Source: Christiangramia flava JLT2011
GTDB lineage: Bacteria; Bacteroidota; Bacteroidia; Flavobacteriales; Flavobacteriaceae
Assembly (NCBI RefSeq): GCF_001951155.1
Contig: NZ_CP016359.1
Span: forward strand, 1,512,001-1,576,000
Length of the DNA: 64,000 nt
Reading direction: 5' to 3'
Shown: one piece after another, positions 50,540 to 59,483 of the stretch
Layout: every line of letters begins with the position of its first letter
Position numbering within the stretch: the stretch's first letter is position 1
Notes under the pieces: model-generated
The model's input: only the letters and a program-made list of their open reading frames with translations
Database searches by the model: none
Told to the model about the DNA's origin: nothing
Position numbers and translations under genes: made by a program

Positions 50540-53089
50540 TTAATCCTGGTCGAGAAAATTTCTTAAATTTTTCTTAAGAATTACAATTCTATAATTTTCC
50601 GCCGAGATTACAAAACCCTGTCTTTCAATTTTGTATTCTTTATTTTTCTGAAGCAACTCCTGGAAGCCCAAAGCTTTAGACCGATTGTCAAGACCGTGCA
50701 CCGTCACAAAATCGGTATTCGAATCATACCGTTCTCTGCTGATACTGAGCTTGTCATAGCCCAATTCCTGCAAAACTTCAGCAAGTTTTTCCCGGAACTG
50801 TTGCCCCTTCTCCTGCTCAGCATGATCAAAACTAAAAACAAGTTTATAATTCGCCTGAAGGTCATCCCGGTTAAATTCCAGGTTTTCCAATTCAGGAATA
50901 GTCGAATTCAGGATCTGCTGGGCGCGCTGTCCCTCCGGAGTTTGCGAATAATTCATCGCCACATAATTCAGTGATTCCTTATAAGCTTGCAAACCGTATA
51001 ATCTACCCGTCGCCTGGGCCTTCAGCAATTCAAATTTCGGAAGCATCCTGTTGCCCGTAAACTGCCTGCTATATTCACTCGATTTTTCGATCACCTCTTC
51101 GAAATTGCCCTCTTCAAACTGAATAAAAAGCCGGTTATATAAAGCTTCCGGACTATTTTCGTCGGCCTGGATACTGGAAGGATCATTGATAAATGCCGCG
51201 TATCGAGAATCAGGATAATTGGTAAGAATATCTGTCTTAAGTTCCTGGGCCCGCTGTTGCTGCCCCATGGCTTCATAGATCCGGTATAAATTATATTTTG
51301 CCGGAATCGCTAAATTTTCACCTGGTTCATTTTTTAATAAAAATTCCAGTCGCTGTGCTGCCAGACCCTGTTCGCCAAATTTCTCATTATAAATGATCCC
51401 TAACTGGTAATTTGCCAGGTTCCGCTGGGTGGCGAGGCTATCCAGGATTAGCCTGTCTGAAGGAAATTGTGCGATATACGTAGCGGGATCGTAAATAGGA
51501 TTATTGTCAAAATTGACCTCCATGATACGCTCCTGGGCGTTGACCGTACTCGGGCCGGTGGTGCTCCCGCCCCAGCGCCAGTTATCAGTTAGTTCCCGGC
51601 TTCCCCAGGTTCGAAGAAATTCCTGTGCGCCTCGGGAAACCCGTAACGGGTTGTAAAAATAGAAACTGTTGGAGGTTCCTCCGGTATTTGGGCCTGCAGC
51701 CGGAGTGGTTGCTGCCGAAGGAAAAGTATTGGAATTCCCAACGTTTGCCGCATAAACGGGCAATTCTGCACTATCTGCCTGTTCCAGTGCCTTGGCGCGA
51801 AGTTCATCAGTATATTTTGTGAAATAGGCCAGGCGCTCTTCTTCGGAAAGGGCTGCAAGATTCAGAATACTATCGGTTTCTTCAGCGATCAGTTCATACT
51901 TGATCACATCGTCCAAGTTTTCCCGTTTCTTTTTAATGGTTCGATATTCCAGGAGTTCGGGCGACATGCTGGTGAGCGTGGAATCATAATACTTCCCGGC
52001 CATCTGGTAATTTGCCCGGTCGAAATTAATATTTGCGAGCACCTCGTAGTTTACCGATTTTAGATACACATCACTCGAAGGAGATCGCAGGGACTTATTG
52101 TAAAATTCTTCGGCCAGGCGCGTCGAATCAATCCGGTTATAATATTCGCCTAACTGAAAATAGATCTTATCCAGGTAAGGCCTGTTTTCACGGTTTTCCT
52201 CAAGTTCCCGGAGCATATTCAGTAAATAGGCATTATCACCCTGGTTATAATTGAAATTCTGGGCTTTTTTAATGTAGGAGTTGACGTAATAGATACGAGG
52301 CGACTTTCGGTTCAGGTCAATCACCTCATCAAAAGCCTGGTTGGCCAGTTCTTTTTGTCCCAGACGATTGTACAGTTGCCCGGTGATAAAAAGATAGCGC
52401 CCTTTTTCTTCATTTTCGCGGGTATAGGAAGCAGCGGCCTGTAATGGCACGAGCGCACTGTCTAAATGGTTCAGGTTCATATAGGCCTGGGAAAGGCTGG
52501 CATTGGCATCAGCAATATCCTGATCCTCGAGCCTGTCAGAATCTAAAATCTTTTTAAGGTTTTTGATGGCCAGTTTTTCGTTTCCCAGCCTGATATTGGT
52601 CTTTTCCCGCCAAATCCGTGCATGCGTAATATTGTCGCTCGCAGGATACCGGTAAAGAATATAATTGAAAGCGTCCAGCGCCGGCACGAATCGTTGGTCA
52701 AAATACCGTGCTTTACCGAGTAAAAGGTAGGCCTCATCCATTTGCGGGTTACGCTCCTTTCCGCCGATCTGCATCGAATGTTTCTGGATGGCCTTAACTG
52801 CTTTTTCTTCAGCACGGCCAAAATTCTGATTCCGCACGCTGTCTGGAAGCAGGATCTTATCGTCAATGGCGAGGCGTTCTACGGGAAGAAGATCCCAGTA
52901 ATTATCGGCATAATTCTGGGCAATTTCCCGCTGGCCCATATCCAGTGCCACCTGGCCATTGTACAGCGCATTATATTCCGAAGTAACGGCGTGGTAATTC
53001 CTGCTGATAAAAGTATTCTTCTTCCGGGAACAGCCAAAAATGACCGCGGAAAGCATCAGAATTGCCAATACTCGTTTTAGGATATTCAA
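50540..53089 (-). CDS. sprE: Type IX secretion / gliding lipoprotein SprE (PorW), TTG start
   Basis: 849 aa. Starts with TTG at 53089; in frame there is no ATG upstream, and the next internal ATG would cut the signal peptide. Lipobox at AVIFGCSRK (lipidated Cys20). The conserved SprE/PorW opening follows (RNYHAVTSEYNALYNGQVAL, QREIAQNYADNYWDLLPVER). TPR repeats cover about 110-420 and again 560-700. The C-terminus holds a distinct repeat (NRDDLQANYKLVFSFDHAEQ). PorW/SprE links the PorKN ring of the type IX secretion system to the translocon and is needed for gliding. It is followed by bactofilin after 12 bp, giving a sprE-bactofilin-AtpI unit. Confidence 0.88.
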   Translation of the reverse strand: MNILKRVLAILMLSAVIFGCSRKKNTFISRNYHAVTSEYNALYNGQVALDMGQREIAQNYADNYWDLLPVERLAIDDKILLPDSVRNQNFGRAEEKAVKAIQKHSMQIGGKERNPQMDEAYLLLGKARYFDQRFVPALDAFNYILYRYPASDNITHARIWREKTNIRLGNEKLAIKNLKKILDSDRLEDQDIADANASLSQAYMNLNHLDSALVPLQAAASYTRENEEKGRYLFITGQLYNRLGQKELANQAFDEVIDLNRKSPRIYYVNSYIKKAQNFNYNQGDNAYLLNMLRELEENRENRPYLDKIYFQLGEYYNRIDSTRLAEEFYNKSLRSPSSDVYLKSVNYEVLANINFDRANYQMAGKYYDSTLTSMSPELLEYRTIKKKRENLDDVIKYELIAEETDSILNLAALSEEERLAYFTKYTDELRAKALEQADSAELPVYAANVGNSNTFPSAATTPAAGPNTGGTSNSFYFYNPLRVSRGAQEFLRTWGSRELTDNWRWGGSTTGPSTVNAQERIMEVNFDNNPIYDPATYIAQFPSDRLILDSLATQRNLANYQLGIIYNEKFGEQGLAAQRLEFLLKNEPGENLAIPAKYNLYRIYEAMGQQQRAQELKTDILTNYPDSRYAAFINDPSSIQADENSPEALYNRLFIQFEEGNFEEVIEKSSEYSRQFTGNRMLPKFELLKAQATGRLYGLQAYKESLNYVAMNYSQTPEGQRAQQILNSTIPELENLEFNRDDLQANYKLVFSFDHAEQEKGQQFREKLAEVLQELGYDKLSISRERYDSNTDFVTVHGLDNRSKALGFQELLQKNKEYKIERQGFVISAENYRIVILKKNLRNFLDQD

Positions 53090-53182
53090 ATTCTGCCATT
53101 TCTGGGTACCATGAATAACTGTGATACCGCCGGTTTAGTATGTAAAAGTAAACTTCTTTTTCTAAAAGCCAAGTATGTGACT

Positions 53183-53893
53183 TTAGGCTTCGGCGATTTC
53201 GCGGGAGAAATAGTCTTCCAGTTCTTTGAGCGTTGCTTCAGAAGTTTCAATATCCCTTACGATCAAACCTTTATCCAGCACCACGATGCGCTCACAAACT
53301 TCGGTTACATGAATAAGGTCGTGACTGGAAATTAAAACCGTCGTACCAACTGTTTTGGAAAGTTCCTTCAGTAATTTTTTCAGCCGGATCTGGGTGGTGG
53401 GATCGAGGTTGGCGAAAGGTTCATCGAGAATGACCACTTCCGGCTCCCCGATTAGCGCTGCGACTATCCCTACTTTTTTCTGATTTCCCTTAGAAAGGTC
53501 CCGCAAATATTTATTCCGGCCCAGGATTTCCCCGTTGAAAAGATCGGTGAACTGTTCCAGGAAGCTATCGATATCGGCTTTATTTCGGTTCCGCAATTCT
53601 CCCACGAAATAGAAATATTCTTCGGGCGTAAGATACCCAATCAGAAAACTCTCGTCTATAAAAGCCGAGGTAAAGGGTTTCCAGTCTTCACTCTGGCTAA
53701 CAGTGATCTCTTTGTTGAAGATATTCCCCGTCGTGGGCTGAATAAGATCCAGCAGCAGGCTGAAAAAGGTGGTTTTTCCCGCACCGTTATTTCCAACCAG
53801 GCCAAAATTCTGCCCCTTCGGAATATCCAGATGCTCAATGTTCAGCACCGTAGTGCCATTATATACTTTTGAAAGATTGGTTGCCGTAATCAT
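53183..53893 (-). CDS. ABC transporter ATP-binding protein
   Basis: 236 aa. Walker A is GLVGNNGAGKTTFF, the Q loop region is TPEEYFYFVGELRNRNKA, the signature is DLSKGNQKKVGIVAAL (LSKGN in place of LSGGQ), Walker B is VVILDEPFANLD, and the switch histidine is in SSHDLIHVTEV. All ATPase motifs are intact. It pairs with the permease gene just upstream, separated by two bases. The transporter resembles the Bacteroidota DUF5687 exporters. Substrate is unknown. Confidence 0.93.
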   Translation of the reverse strand: MITATNLSKVYNGTTVLNIEHLDIPKGQNFGLVGNNGAGKTTFFSLLLDLIQPTTGNIFNKEITVSQSEDWKPFTSAFIDESFLIGYLTPEEYFYFVGELRNRNKADIDSFLEQFTDLFNGEILGRNKYLRDLSKGNQKKVGIVAALIGEPEVVILDEPFANLDPTTQIRLKKLLKELSKTVGTTVLISSHDLIHVTEVCERIVVLDKGLIVRDIETSEATLKELEDYFSREIAEA

Positions 53894-53895
53894 AA

Positions 53896-55380
53896 TTATT
53901 CACCTTTTTGTTTAAAACCCTGAATGGTCGCATATTTTCTTTTTCGGTAGCAGGTCTCGAGGAATTTCAGGATGGCAGGCCGGGTAAGAAGCCCTATGAT
54001 CCCGATTACTGCCAGAAAACCTACACCCATTTCGTAACCCAGAAATTTATGAATGAGCCAGAAAAGGAAAATTGGGATGAGCAGCAGCGGCAATCCTACC
54101 AGCCACTGACTGGCTCCTGTTCCCTGGTAATTCATAAACGGACTCTTATCCAGGTCTATTCTTTTTTTATTGAAAGAGCCCGCATACAGTAACAGCGGGG
54201 CATTCACCCCCATATTGTACAACGCGCAGGCAAGATTTAAAAGCAGGATCTCGTATCCAAAATACGCATAAGGCGTGGACAAGATTGCCAATACCACTAC
54301 GCTAAAAGTGATAAGCCCCAGTTTGGAAGCGAGGTATTGCTTCATAGGGATATTCTGTGCCATGATCATCGAATAATATCCTGCATCCCAGGAAGGTACG
54401 AACTGGCCAAAATTGATCATGAAAATTCCCGTGGTAAAGATGCCGACAAATACAAAAAATGCGGGCATGTTCTGGTATGCGTCGTTCGTATAGAACAGCA
54501 GGCCATAAGCCAGGAAAATGAATGCCAGGTAGACCGTTGTTTTGGGACGTTTGTTTCGCCAGATCATTTTCAGGTCGAGCTGCAGGAACGGTGCAATACT
54601 GCCAAATTTCTTCGTCCAGCCGAAATCTTTGGTATCTACTGATTTTGCTTTGCCTTTCAGGCCGGCATCGAGATAAAATTTAGATTCCAGGTTCAGCTGA
54701 TTCCATTTGTACAATCCAACGAGAACCACAACCGGGACAATGGCCAGGTAGGGCATCTCTATCAGCACATTCAGTAAACGCCCGAAATAATCTGTAATGC
54801 TGAAAATGTCAAAATAATCCAGCAATAGTAAGGCCACTACTAAAATGATCAGCGGGATCAGCGCTTTCAAATTATCTGTGAATCTTTTTTTGACAATAAA
54901 ATTCAGAAAATTCACCGATAGCGTCATCGCATAGACCGCGACCATCCAGCCAAGCATGGTTGCAGCGCCATGAGCCCCCTTGTAAATATTGATGATCCCA
55001 AAAGGAATGATCAGCAATAATGGCAAAATATTGTAAAATGAATAAAGCGATTTCAGTAAAACATAATTTACCACCTTGCGCTTTTTGATGGGAAAAATCA
55101 TCAACGGCTTGATATCCATTACCGGAAGCGTTTGCAGCATGAACCTCATCACAAATTCCAGCGCAAAATAGGCCAGCGCAAAACGATTGACCATCTCCAG
55201 CGGATCTTCACCGGGATAGAGCTTTTTCATGATAGGATACAATCCAAAGCCCACGAGCAGGAACATGACTGCAAAGTAAAGCGCCAGGAAAATCATTAAT
55301 ATTTTCAGGCCAAGGCTTTTACCAAAGCTGGCAGACCTGAAGAAAGATTTCCATTCTAACCAGAGAAATCGTCTAAACAT
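53896..55380 (-). CDS. ABC transporter permease, DUF5687-like
   Basis: 494 aa with about eleven hydrophobic helices (for example IFLALYFAVMFLLVGFGLYP, VYLAFIFLAYGLLF, GFLAVIGIIGLLTRPAILKF). The start MFRRFLWLEWKSFFRSASFG and the central FGSIAPFLQLDLKMIWRNKR pattern are typical of flavobacterial DUF5687 permeases. The ATPase gene follows after two bases. Two-gene exporters of this kind have no known cargo. It is transcribed away from the ferredoxin-reductase gene across a 94-bp gap. Confidence 0.8.
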   Translation of the reverse strand: MFRRFLWLEWKSFFRSASFGKSLGLKILMIFLALYFAVMFLLVGFGLYPIMKKLYPGEDPLEMVNRFALAYFALEFVMRFMLQTLPVMDIKPLMIFPIKKRKVVNYVLLKSLYSFYNILPLLLIIPFGIINIYKGAHGAATMLGWMVAVYAMTLSVNFLNFIVKKRFTDNLKALIPLIILVVALLLLDYFDIFSITDYFGRLLNVLIEMPYLAIVPVVVLVGLYKWNQLNLESKFYLDAGLKGKAKSVDTKDFGWTKKFGSIAPFLQLDLKMIWRNKRPKTTVYLAFIFLAYGLLFYTNDAYQNMPAFFVFVGIFTTGIFMINFGQFVPSWDAGYYSMIMAQNIPMKQYLASKLGLITFSVVVLAILSTPYAYFGYEILLLNLACALYNMGVNAPLLLYAGSFNKKRIDLDKSPFMNYQGTGASQWLVGLPLLLIPIFLFWLIHKFLGYEMGVGFLAVIGIIGLLTRPAILKFLETCYRKRKYATIQGFKQKGE

Positions 55381-55449
55381 GAAAGGTGGTTTTAGAAAGT
55401 TAGTAGGAAATTTAAAACATTGTTACATTTTTAAAACAAGCTTAGTTTG

Positions 55450-55457
55450 TATTTTTG
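55450..55457 (+). promoter_or_regulatory. -7 promoter element of the ferredoxin-type reductase gene
   Basis: TATTTTTG matches TAnnTTTG, 17 bp before the ATG. The nearest TTG upstream is 27 bp away, so the -33 element is poor. Confidence 0.45.
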
Positions 55458-55474
55458 CGCACAAATCGTAAAAA

Positions 55475-56524
55475 ATGAGCAATTTTCATCCGCTAAAAAT
55501 TAAAGAAATCATCCGCGAAACACCGGAAGCGGTTAGCATATCGTTTGAAATTCCAGAAAACCTGAAGGAAACATTCCATTTTTCCGCAGGGCAATATATT
55601 ACCATAAAATTTGATGCAGACGGTACAGAACTGCGCCGTTCGTATTCTCTTTGTTCCGCTCCAAACTCTGATGAATTCAAGGTCACGGTTAAGGAAGTGG
55701 AAGGCGGGCGCTTTTCCGTTATCGCCAATAACAAGCTGGTTGCCGGCGATATCCTGGAGGTACACCCACCTGAAGGGCGGTTTACGCTGACTCCTGGTTC
55801 TGAAGCAAAAAATTACGCAGCTTTTGCCGCCGGAAGCGGGATCACGCCGGTTCTTTCGATCATCAAGACCGTGCTTCGGGACGAACCAAACAGCCGTTTT
55901 GTTCTGGCCTACGGAAATAAATCAGTAGATCAGACCATCTTTTTTAAGGAATTGCTGAAGCTGCAATCTGAATTTCCAGAAAGGCTTTTTGTAGAATTTT
56001 TCTATAGCAGAACCCGTGAAGAAAATGCCCATTTTGGGCGCATTGAGACCAGCACCGTTAATTATGTGCTGAAGAACAAGTTCAAGGATCATGATTTCGA
56101 CGCTTATTACCTGTGCGGGCCGGAAGCCATGATCAAGCATGTTTCTGAAGTTCTTCAAAACAACGGCGTGAAGGAAGAGCAAATTCTTTTTGAACTTTTT
56201 ACTTCGAGCGTGGAAGAAAAGGAGATCGAAGGTGACACCAGCGGAATGACCCAGGTGACCCTGATCGTGGACGATGAAGAATTCAATTTTTCCATGGACC
56301 GTAAAGAAGTGGTTCTTGACCGCGCACTGGAAGAAGATATCGACGTGCCTTATTCCTGCCAGGGCGGTATCTGCAGCAGTTGCATGGCAAAAATCGTGGA
56401 AGGAAAAGCTGAAATGTCTAAAAATCAGATTCTTACTGATGAGGAAATCGCAGACGGTTTCATATTGACCTGCCAGGCACACCCCACCACACCAACCTTA
56501 AAAGTAGATTACGACGATCTTTAA
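55475..56524 (+). CDS. Ferredoxin--NADP reductase with C-terminal [2Fe-2S] domain (PaaE-like)
   Basis: 349 aa. The N-terminal half is an FAD/NAD(P)H reductase: FAD motif RRSYSLCSAP at about residues 52-61, pyridine-nucleotide motif AAGSGITPVLSIIKT, and the C-terminal YLCGPEAMIKHVSEVL. The last ~90 residues form a plant-type [2Fe-2S] ferredoxin, with cysteines in YSCQGGICSSCMAKI and ILTCQAHP. This order is that of PaaE, the reductase of phenylacetyl-CoA epoxidase. No paaABCD genes lie nearby, so it may feed electrons to another oxygenase or desaturase. It has its own -7 box. Its stop and that of the convergent GT9 gene share TTAA. Confidence 0.9.
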   Translation: MSNFHPLKIKEIIRETPEAVSISFEIPENLKETFHFSAGQYITIKFDADGTELRRSYSLCSAPNSDEFKVTVKEVEGGRFSVIANNKLVAGDILEVHPPEGRFTLTPGSEAKNYAAFAAGSGITPVLSIIKTVLRDEPNSRFVLAYGNKSVDQTIFFKELLKLQSEFPERLFVEFFYSRTREENAHFGRIETSTVNYVLKNKFKDHDFDAYYLCGPEAMIKHVSEVLQNNGVKEEQILFELFTSSVEEKEIEGDTSGMTQVTLIVDDEEFNFSMDRKEVVLDRALEEDIDVPYSCQGGICSSCMAKIVEGKAEMSKNQILTDEEIADGFILTCQAHPTTPTLKVDYDDL

Positions 56525-57585
56525 TAGAGAATTTCGTGAATTTTCCGAAGGATGGTTTCGGGAGGAATGCTATGCATCACCTCTTCGTATCCTTCGGGAA
56601 ATTTATTTCCGTATATCGAAGTAGGGATCTTCGGGTATTTCTTCAGATCTGGCAAAATACAATTTCCCATAGGCTGTCCGAAGGGCTGAAAACCGGTATA
56701 TGGATGCGTAACTCCCCAAACGGTAATGACCGGAACCTGGTAGATCGCGGCAAGATGCCCGTTCCCGCTATCCATAGACAGCATCAGGTCGAGATTTGAG
56801 ATCAGGCTGAGCTCTTCGGCAAAGCTCAGTTTTCCCACGATACTGGTACAATTCGCATATTTTTCTTCCAGTTTTGCCAGTTGCTGGCGCTCGTGTTCCC
56901 CGCCTCCGAAAAGAATGATTTGGATATCCTGGTTCAGTTGTAAATTCTGAATCACTTTTTCCATCATTTCGAGCGGATAGGTTTTGGAAGCATGCTGCGC
57001 AAAAGGAGCGATTCCCAGCCATTTTTTCTTCTTTTCGCCGGTCACCTCGGTAATCCTGGGAATCAGTTTTCGGGTTTTCGGCGGAATATAATGCTGAAGC
57101 TCCAGTGGATAGCCTAATTCGGAAAAAACATCTGCATAGCGCTGGTGGGTCGACTTCAACTGCCGGAACTCCTTATTCTTTTCCCGGGTAAGCGCCTTTT
57201 TTTCGCCACGTCCCTTATCGATTTGTTTGAAAGGGATTCCGTAGAAATAAAATACCGATTTCAGCACGTTGCTCCGGATCACATCATGAAGGTCGGCCAC
57301 CAGGTCGATCTCTTCGTCACGCAGTTCTTTTGCAAGCGTTCCCAATCCCAGCACCCCACTGTGCACGCCATCCACATCAGCCTCATAAGTATCTACATTA
57401 GGCAAATGGCTGAAAAGCGGCCGGAAGAAAGCCCGAGTTAACACCGTGACAGAAAGCTCGGGGTAAGTTTGCGTGAGCACGCTGATCACCGGTACGGCCA
57501 TCGCCACGTCTCCCATGGCTGACAGCCTGATCACCAGGATATGCCGGCCTTTTCGAGCTGCTGATACCGGGGTCTCGGTGCTCAT
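56521..57585 (-). CDS. Glycosyltransferase family 9 (heptosyltransferase-like)
   Basis: 354 aa with the two-domain GT-B fold. Key segments are ILVIRLSAMGDVAMAVPVIS at the N-terminus, LGIAPFAQHASKTYPLEMME, and the acceptor/donor part SMDSGNGHLAAIYQVPVITV WGVTHPYTGF. In Gram-negative bacteria GT9 enzymes add heptose to the lipopolysaccharide core; related enzymes may use other sugars. It starts one base after the DUF4254 gene. The last codons overlap the ferredoxin reductase gene in the shared palindrome TTAA. Confidence 0.9.
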   Translation of the reverse strand: MSTETPVSAARKGRHILVIRLSAMGDVAMAVPVISVLTQTYPELSVTVLTRAFFRPLFSHLPNVDTYEADVDGVHSGVLGLGTLAKELRDEEIDLVADLHDVIRSNVLKSVFYFYGIPFKQIDKGRGEKKALTREKNKEFRQLKSTHQRYADVFSELGYPLELQHYIPPKTRKLIPRITEVTGEKKKKWLGIAPFAQHASKTYPLEMMEKVIQNLQLNQDIQIILFGGGEHERQQLAKLEEKYANCTSIVGKLSFAEELSLISNLDLMLSMDSGNGHLAAIYQVPVITVWGVTHPYTGFQPFGQPMGNCILPDLKKYPKIPTSIYGNKFPEGYEEVMHSIPPETILRKIHEILY

Positions 57586-57586
57586 T

Positions 57587-58195
57587 CTATCGCTTGTTTC
57601 TCAATACTGGATTCAGTTCTTCGTCGTTGTACATCTTCATTTGCTTGTACACTTTCATGTATTTCCTGCCTTCGGAAATATCTTCCAGCAGCTGGTTGAT
57701 CGCAGTAGAAAGATCTGTTCGCTGCTCCAGCAATACATCCAGTTTTGCCTTGCAGGCCATCTGGTGTTGCTGGCTGGCGTCTTCCCGATTCGCCTCTTCA
57801 TTCATGTGGTAGATCTTCAGGGCCAGAATAGATAACCTATCGATCGCCCATGCGGGACTTTCAGAATTGATGGTAGCATCAGTATCTGGTTTTACGTCCC
57901 CGTATTTCTTCAGAAAATAGCTGTCTATGTATTCAACCGTATCGGTTCTGTCCTGGTTCGAGGCATCGATCTTACGCTTCAGGTCCAGCGCCGCAACAGG
58001 ATCGATGTCCTGGTCGCGAATGATATCTTCATAATGCCATTGTACGGTATCGATCCAGCATTTCCGGTAAAGAAGATGTTCCAAAAGGTCACTTTCCGCG
58101 TCATACGGGTTGTGAAAATCCTGGTATACATCGTCTTTTTCGTGGTATTTTTCAATAACCTCCTGGAAAATGTGATTCGCTTTATCTGAAAACAT
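57587..58195 (-). CDS. DUF4254 protein
   Basis: 202 aa, helical and soluble. Conserved DUF4254 parts are SDLLEHLLYRKCWIDTVQWH, YEDIIRDQDIDPVAALDLKR KIDASNQDRTDTVEYIDSY, and SPAWAIDRLSILALKIYHMN. Proteins of this family occur beside GT9 glycosyltransferases, as here, with one base between the genes. It may be an accessory subunit of the glycosyltransferase or act in its regulation; the function is not established. Confidence 0.85.
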   Translation of the reverse strand: MFSDKANHIFQEVIEKYHEKDDVYQDFHNPYDAESDLLEHLLYRKCWIDTVQWHYEDIIRDQDIDPVAALDLKRKIDASNQDRTDTVEYIDSYFLKKYGDVKPDTDATINSESPAWAIDRLSILALKIYHMNEEANREDASQQHQMACKAKLDVLLEQRTDLSTAINQLLEDISEGRKYMKVYKQMKMYNDEELNPVLRNKR

Positions 58196-58291
58196 AAAAG
58201 TTCTGGTTTATGGAAGCCTTATTTTGGCTGTAATTTCGAGGCTACAAAGATATTACTTTCAGAAGATTTTAGGGCAGTTTCAGCAGGTTTC

Positions 58292-59215
58292 CTAAATGAG
58301 GAACAAAATCACGAATGGCATGGCAAGCAATGCGATGAGTACGATTTCCTTGAAAACCCGGTCTTTTTTTCCGTCGAAATAACTCGAAGTGATAATACTG
58401 AAAGGTGCCAGGAAGAAGATAAGTTCACTGCCATTTTTGGTAGGCGCAAACACGGCTACCACCGCGGCGATCGCCAGGCTGAGAAGGATCATTCCTAAGA
58501 CCGGTCTCCTGGTCACGCTGGCCTTTTGCATCATACTGAAATAGTTCAGAATCGTCCAGACCAGCAGGCCCAGCAATATACTGAGCGGAATCAGCATTTG
58601 AAGATTTCCGTAGAAACTAAAGTCAAAATTGCTCATTTGGAACCAGTCATTTAAATAGTACAGCTCTTCGTAAACAACCAGGTGAAAGCACACCGTCAAG
58701 ATCGCTACGCTCACGACCGCGACCAGTGGAATGAGCCAGTTCTTAAAATAGGCCGCGAAGTTGAGGATCGCCATGAACACCAGGCCCAAGAACAAAATAC
58801 TCCAGAATTGATACAGGCTTGCAATAGCAATCCAAAAACTGGCATCAAAGATCTTTTTCTGAATAAACTTCCTGGAACGCAAACTGATGAGTCGGCGTAA
58901 GGCTAATGCCACAAAAAGATTAGCGATAATCGCCGTTTCGCTTTGCATCAAATTCGCAAAACTTACCGCGAAAAGGGTGAAAAACAAGGTTTTATAAGCA
59001 CTGCGCTTGGTGAGTTCATTTTTCTTAGCGATAAAATTCAATACCAGCAGGCTAAAAACAAGGGTGAGTAAAAGACCTAATTTTTTTAGAAAAAGCAACA
59101 GCTCAAAATCCAAAAACCACTGTTCAAAATTGTAAGCAGTATAAAACAAGCACAACAAAACGATGATCACGATGAGGCTCAACGGTTTTGATTTATTGAA
59201 AAAGCTTGTTAGCAT
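58292..59215 (-). CDS. DUF6427-like multi-pass membrane protein
   Basis: 307 aa with about nine hydrophobic helices (LSLIVIIVLLCLFYTAYNFE, LLFLKKLGLLLTLVFSLLVL, IALASLYQ-like region with FWIAIASLYQFWSILFLGLV, and RPVLGMILLSLAIAAVVAVF). The pattern MLTSFFNKSKP at the start and SETAIIANLFVALALRRLIS are features of a flavobacterial family, which I take to be DUF6427. No function is known. It starts only 40 bp from the divergent DUF6341-like gene, so the promoters overlap. Confidence 0.75.
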   Translation of the reverse strand: MLTSFFNKSKPLSLIVIIVLLCLFYTAYNFEQWFLDFELLLFLKKLGLLLTLVFSLLVLNFIAKKNELTKRSAYKTLFFTLFAVSFANLMQSETAIIANLFVALALRRLISLRSRKFIQKKIFDASFWIAIASLYQFWSILFLGLVFMAILNFAAYFKNWLIPLVAVVSVAILTVCFHLVVYEELYYLNDWFQMSNFDFSFYGNLQMLIPLSILLGLLVWTILNYFSMMQKASVTRRPVLGMILLSLAIAAVVAVFAPTKNGSELIFFLAPFSIITSSYFDGKKDRVFKEIVLIALLAMPFVILFLI

Positions 59216-59235
59216 AGGGTTTTTTTATATTTTTG
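59206..59235 (+). promoter_or_regulatory. Promoter of the DUF6341-like gene
   Basis: TTG (59206-59208) and TATTTTTG (59228-59235) are 19 bp apart, an ideal Bacteroidota promoter. The -33 triplet lies inside the first codons of the divergent DUF6427-like gene. The predicted leader is about 16 nt. Confidence 0.7.
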
Positions 59236-59255
59236 TAAGCACAAAAATTACTGAA

Positions 59256-59483
59256 ATGCTGAGAGATTTATTTGAAGCAATTGCATGGCTTTTTGAGGAT
59301 GTTCTTTTTATCCCTCTTGACTGGTTGAGACATCTTCAGGATGATTCATGGTTTCTTGCAAATACATTAAACTGGATATTTTTAATTATTGGTATCCTTG
59401 CCTTTGGTTTCTGGTTAAAACAACTCCGAATCTTCGAAAAGGAAGAACCGGAAGAAACTCAGCCAAACCCTTATTTAGGCTAG
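59256..59483 (+). CDS. Small membrane protein (DUF6341-like)
   Basis: 75 aa from the ATG at 59256, 21 bp after a perfect -7 box; an upstream in-frame start would lie before the promoter. One or two hydrophobic stretches: LFEAIAWLFEDVLFIPLDWL and FLANTLNWIFLIIGILAFGF. The tail is acidic and ends QPNPYLG. The family is flavobacterial and I believe carries the label DUF6341; its function is unknown. It overlaps the convergent purD gene by nine bases. Divergent from DUF6427, with which it may be functionally paired. Confidence 0.75.
   Translation: MLRDLFEAIAWLFEDVLFIPLDWLRHLQDDSWFLANTLNWIFLIIGILAFGFWLKQLRIFEKEEPEETQPNPYLG

Noticed and set aside
55922-56482. 186-codon open frame on the minus strand
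   Set aside because: Antisense to the ferredoxin-type reductase, which is clearly coding.
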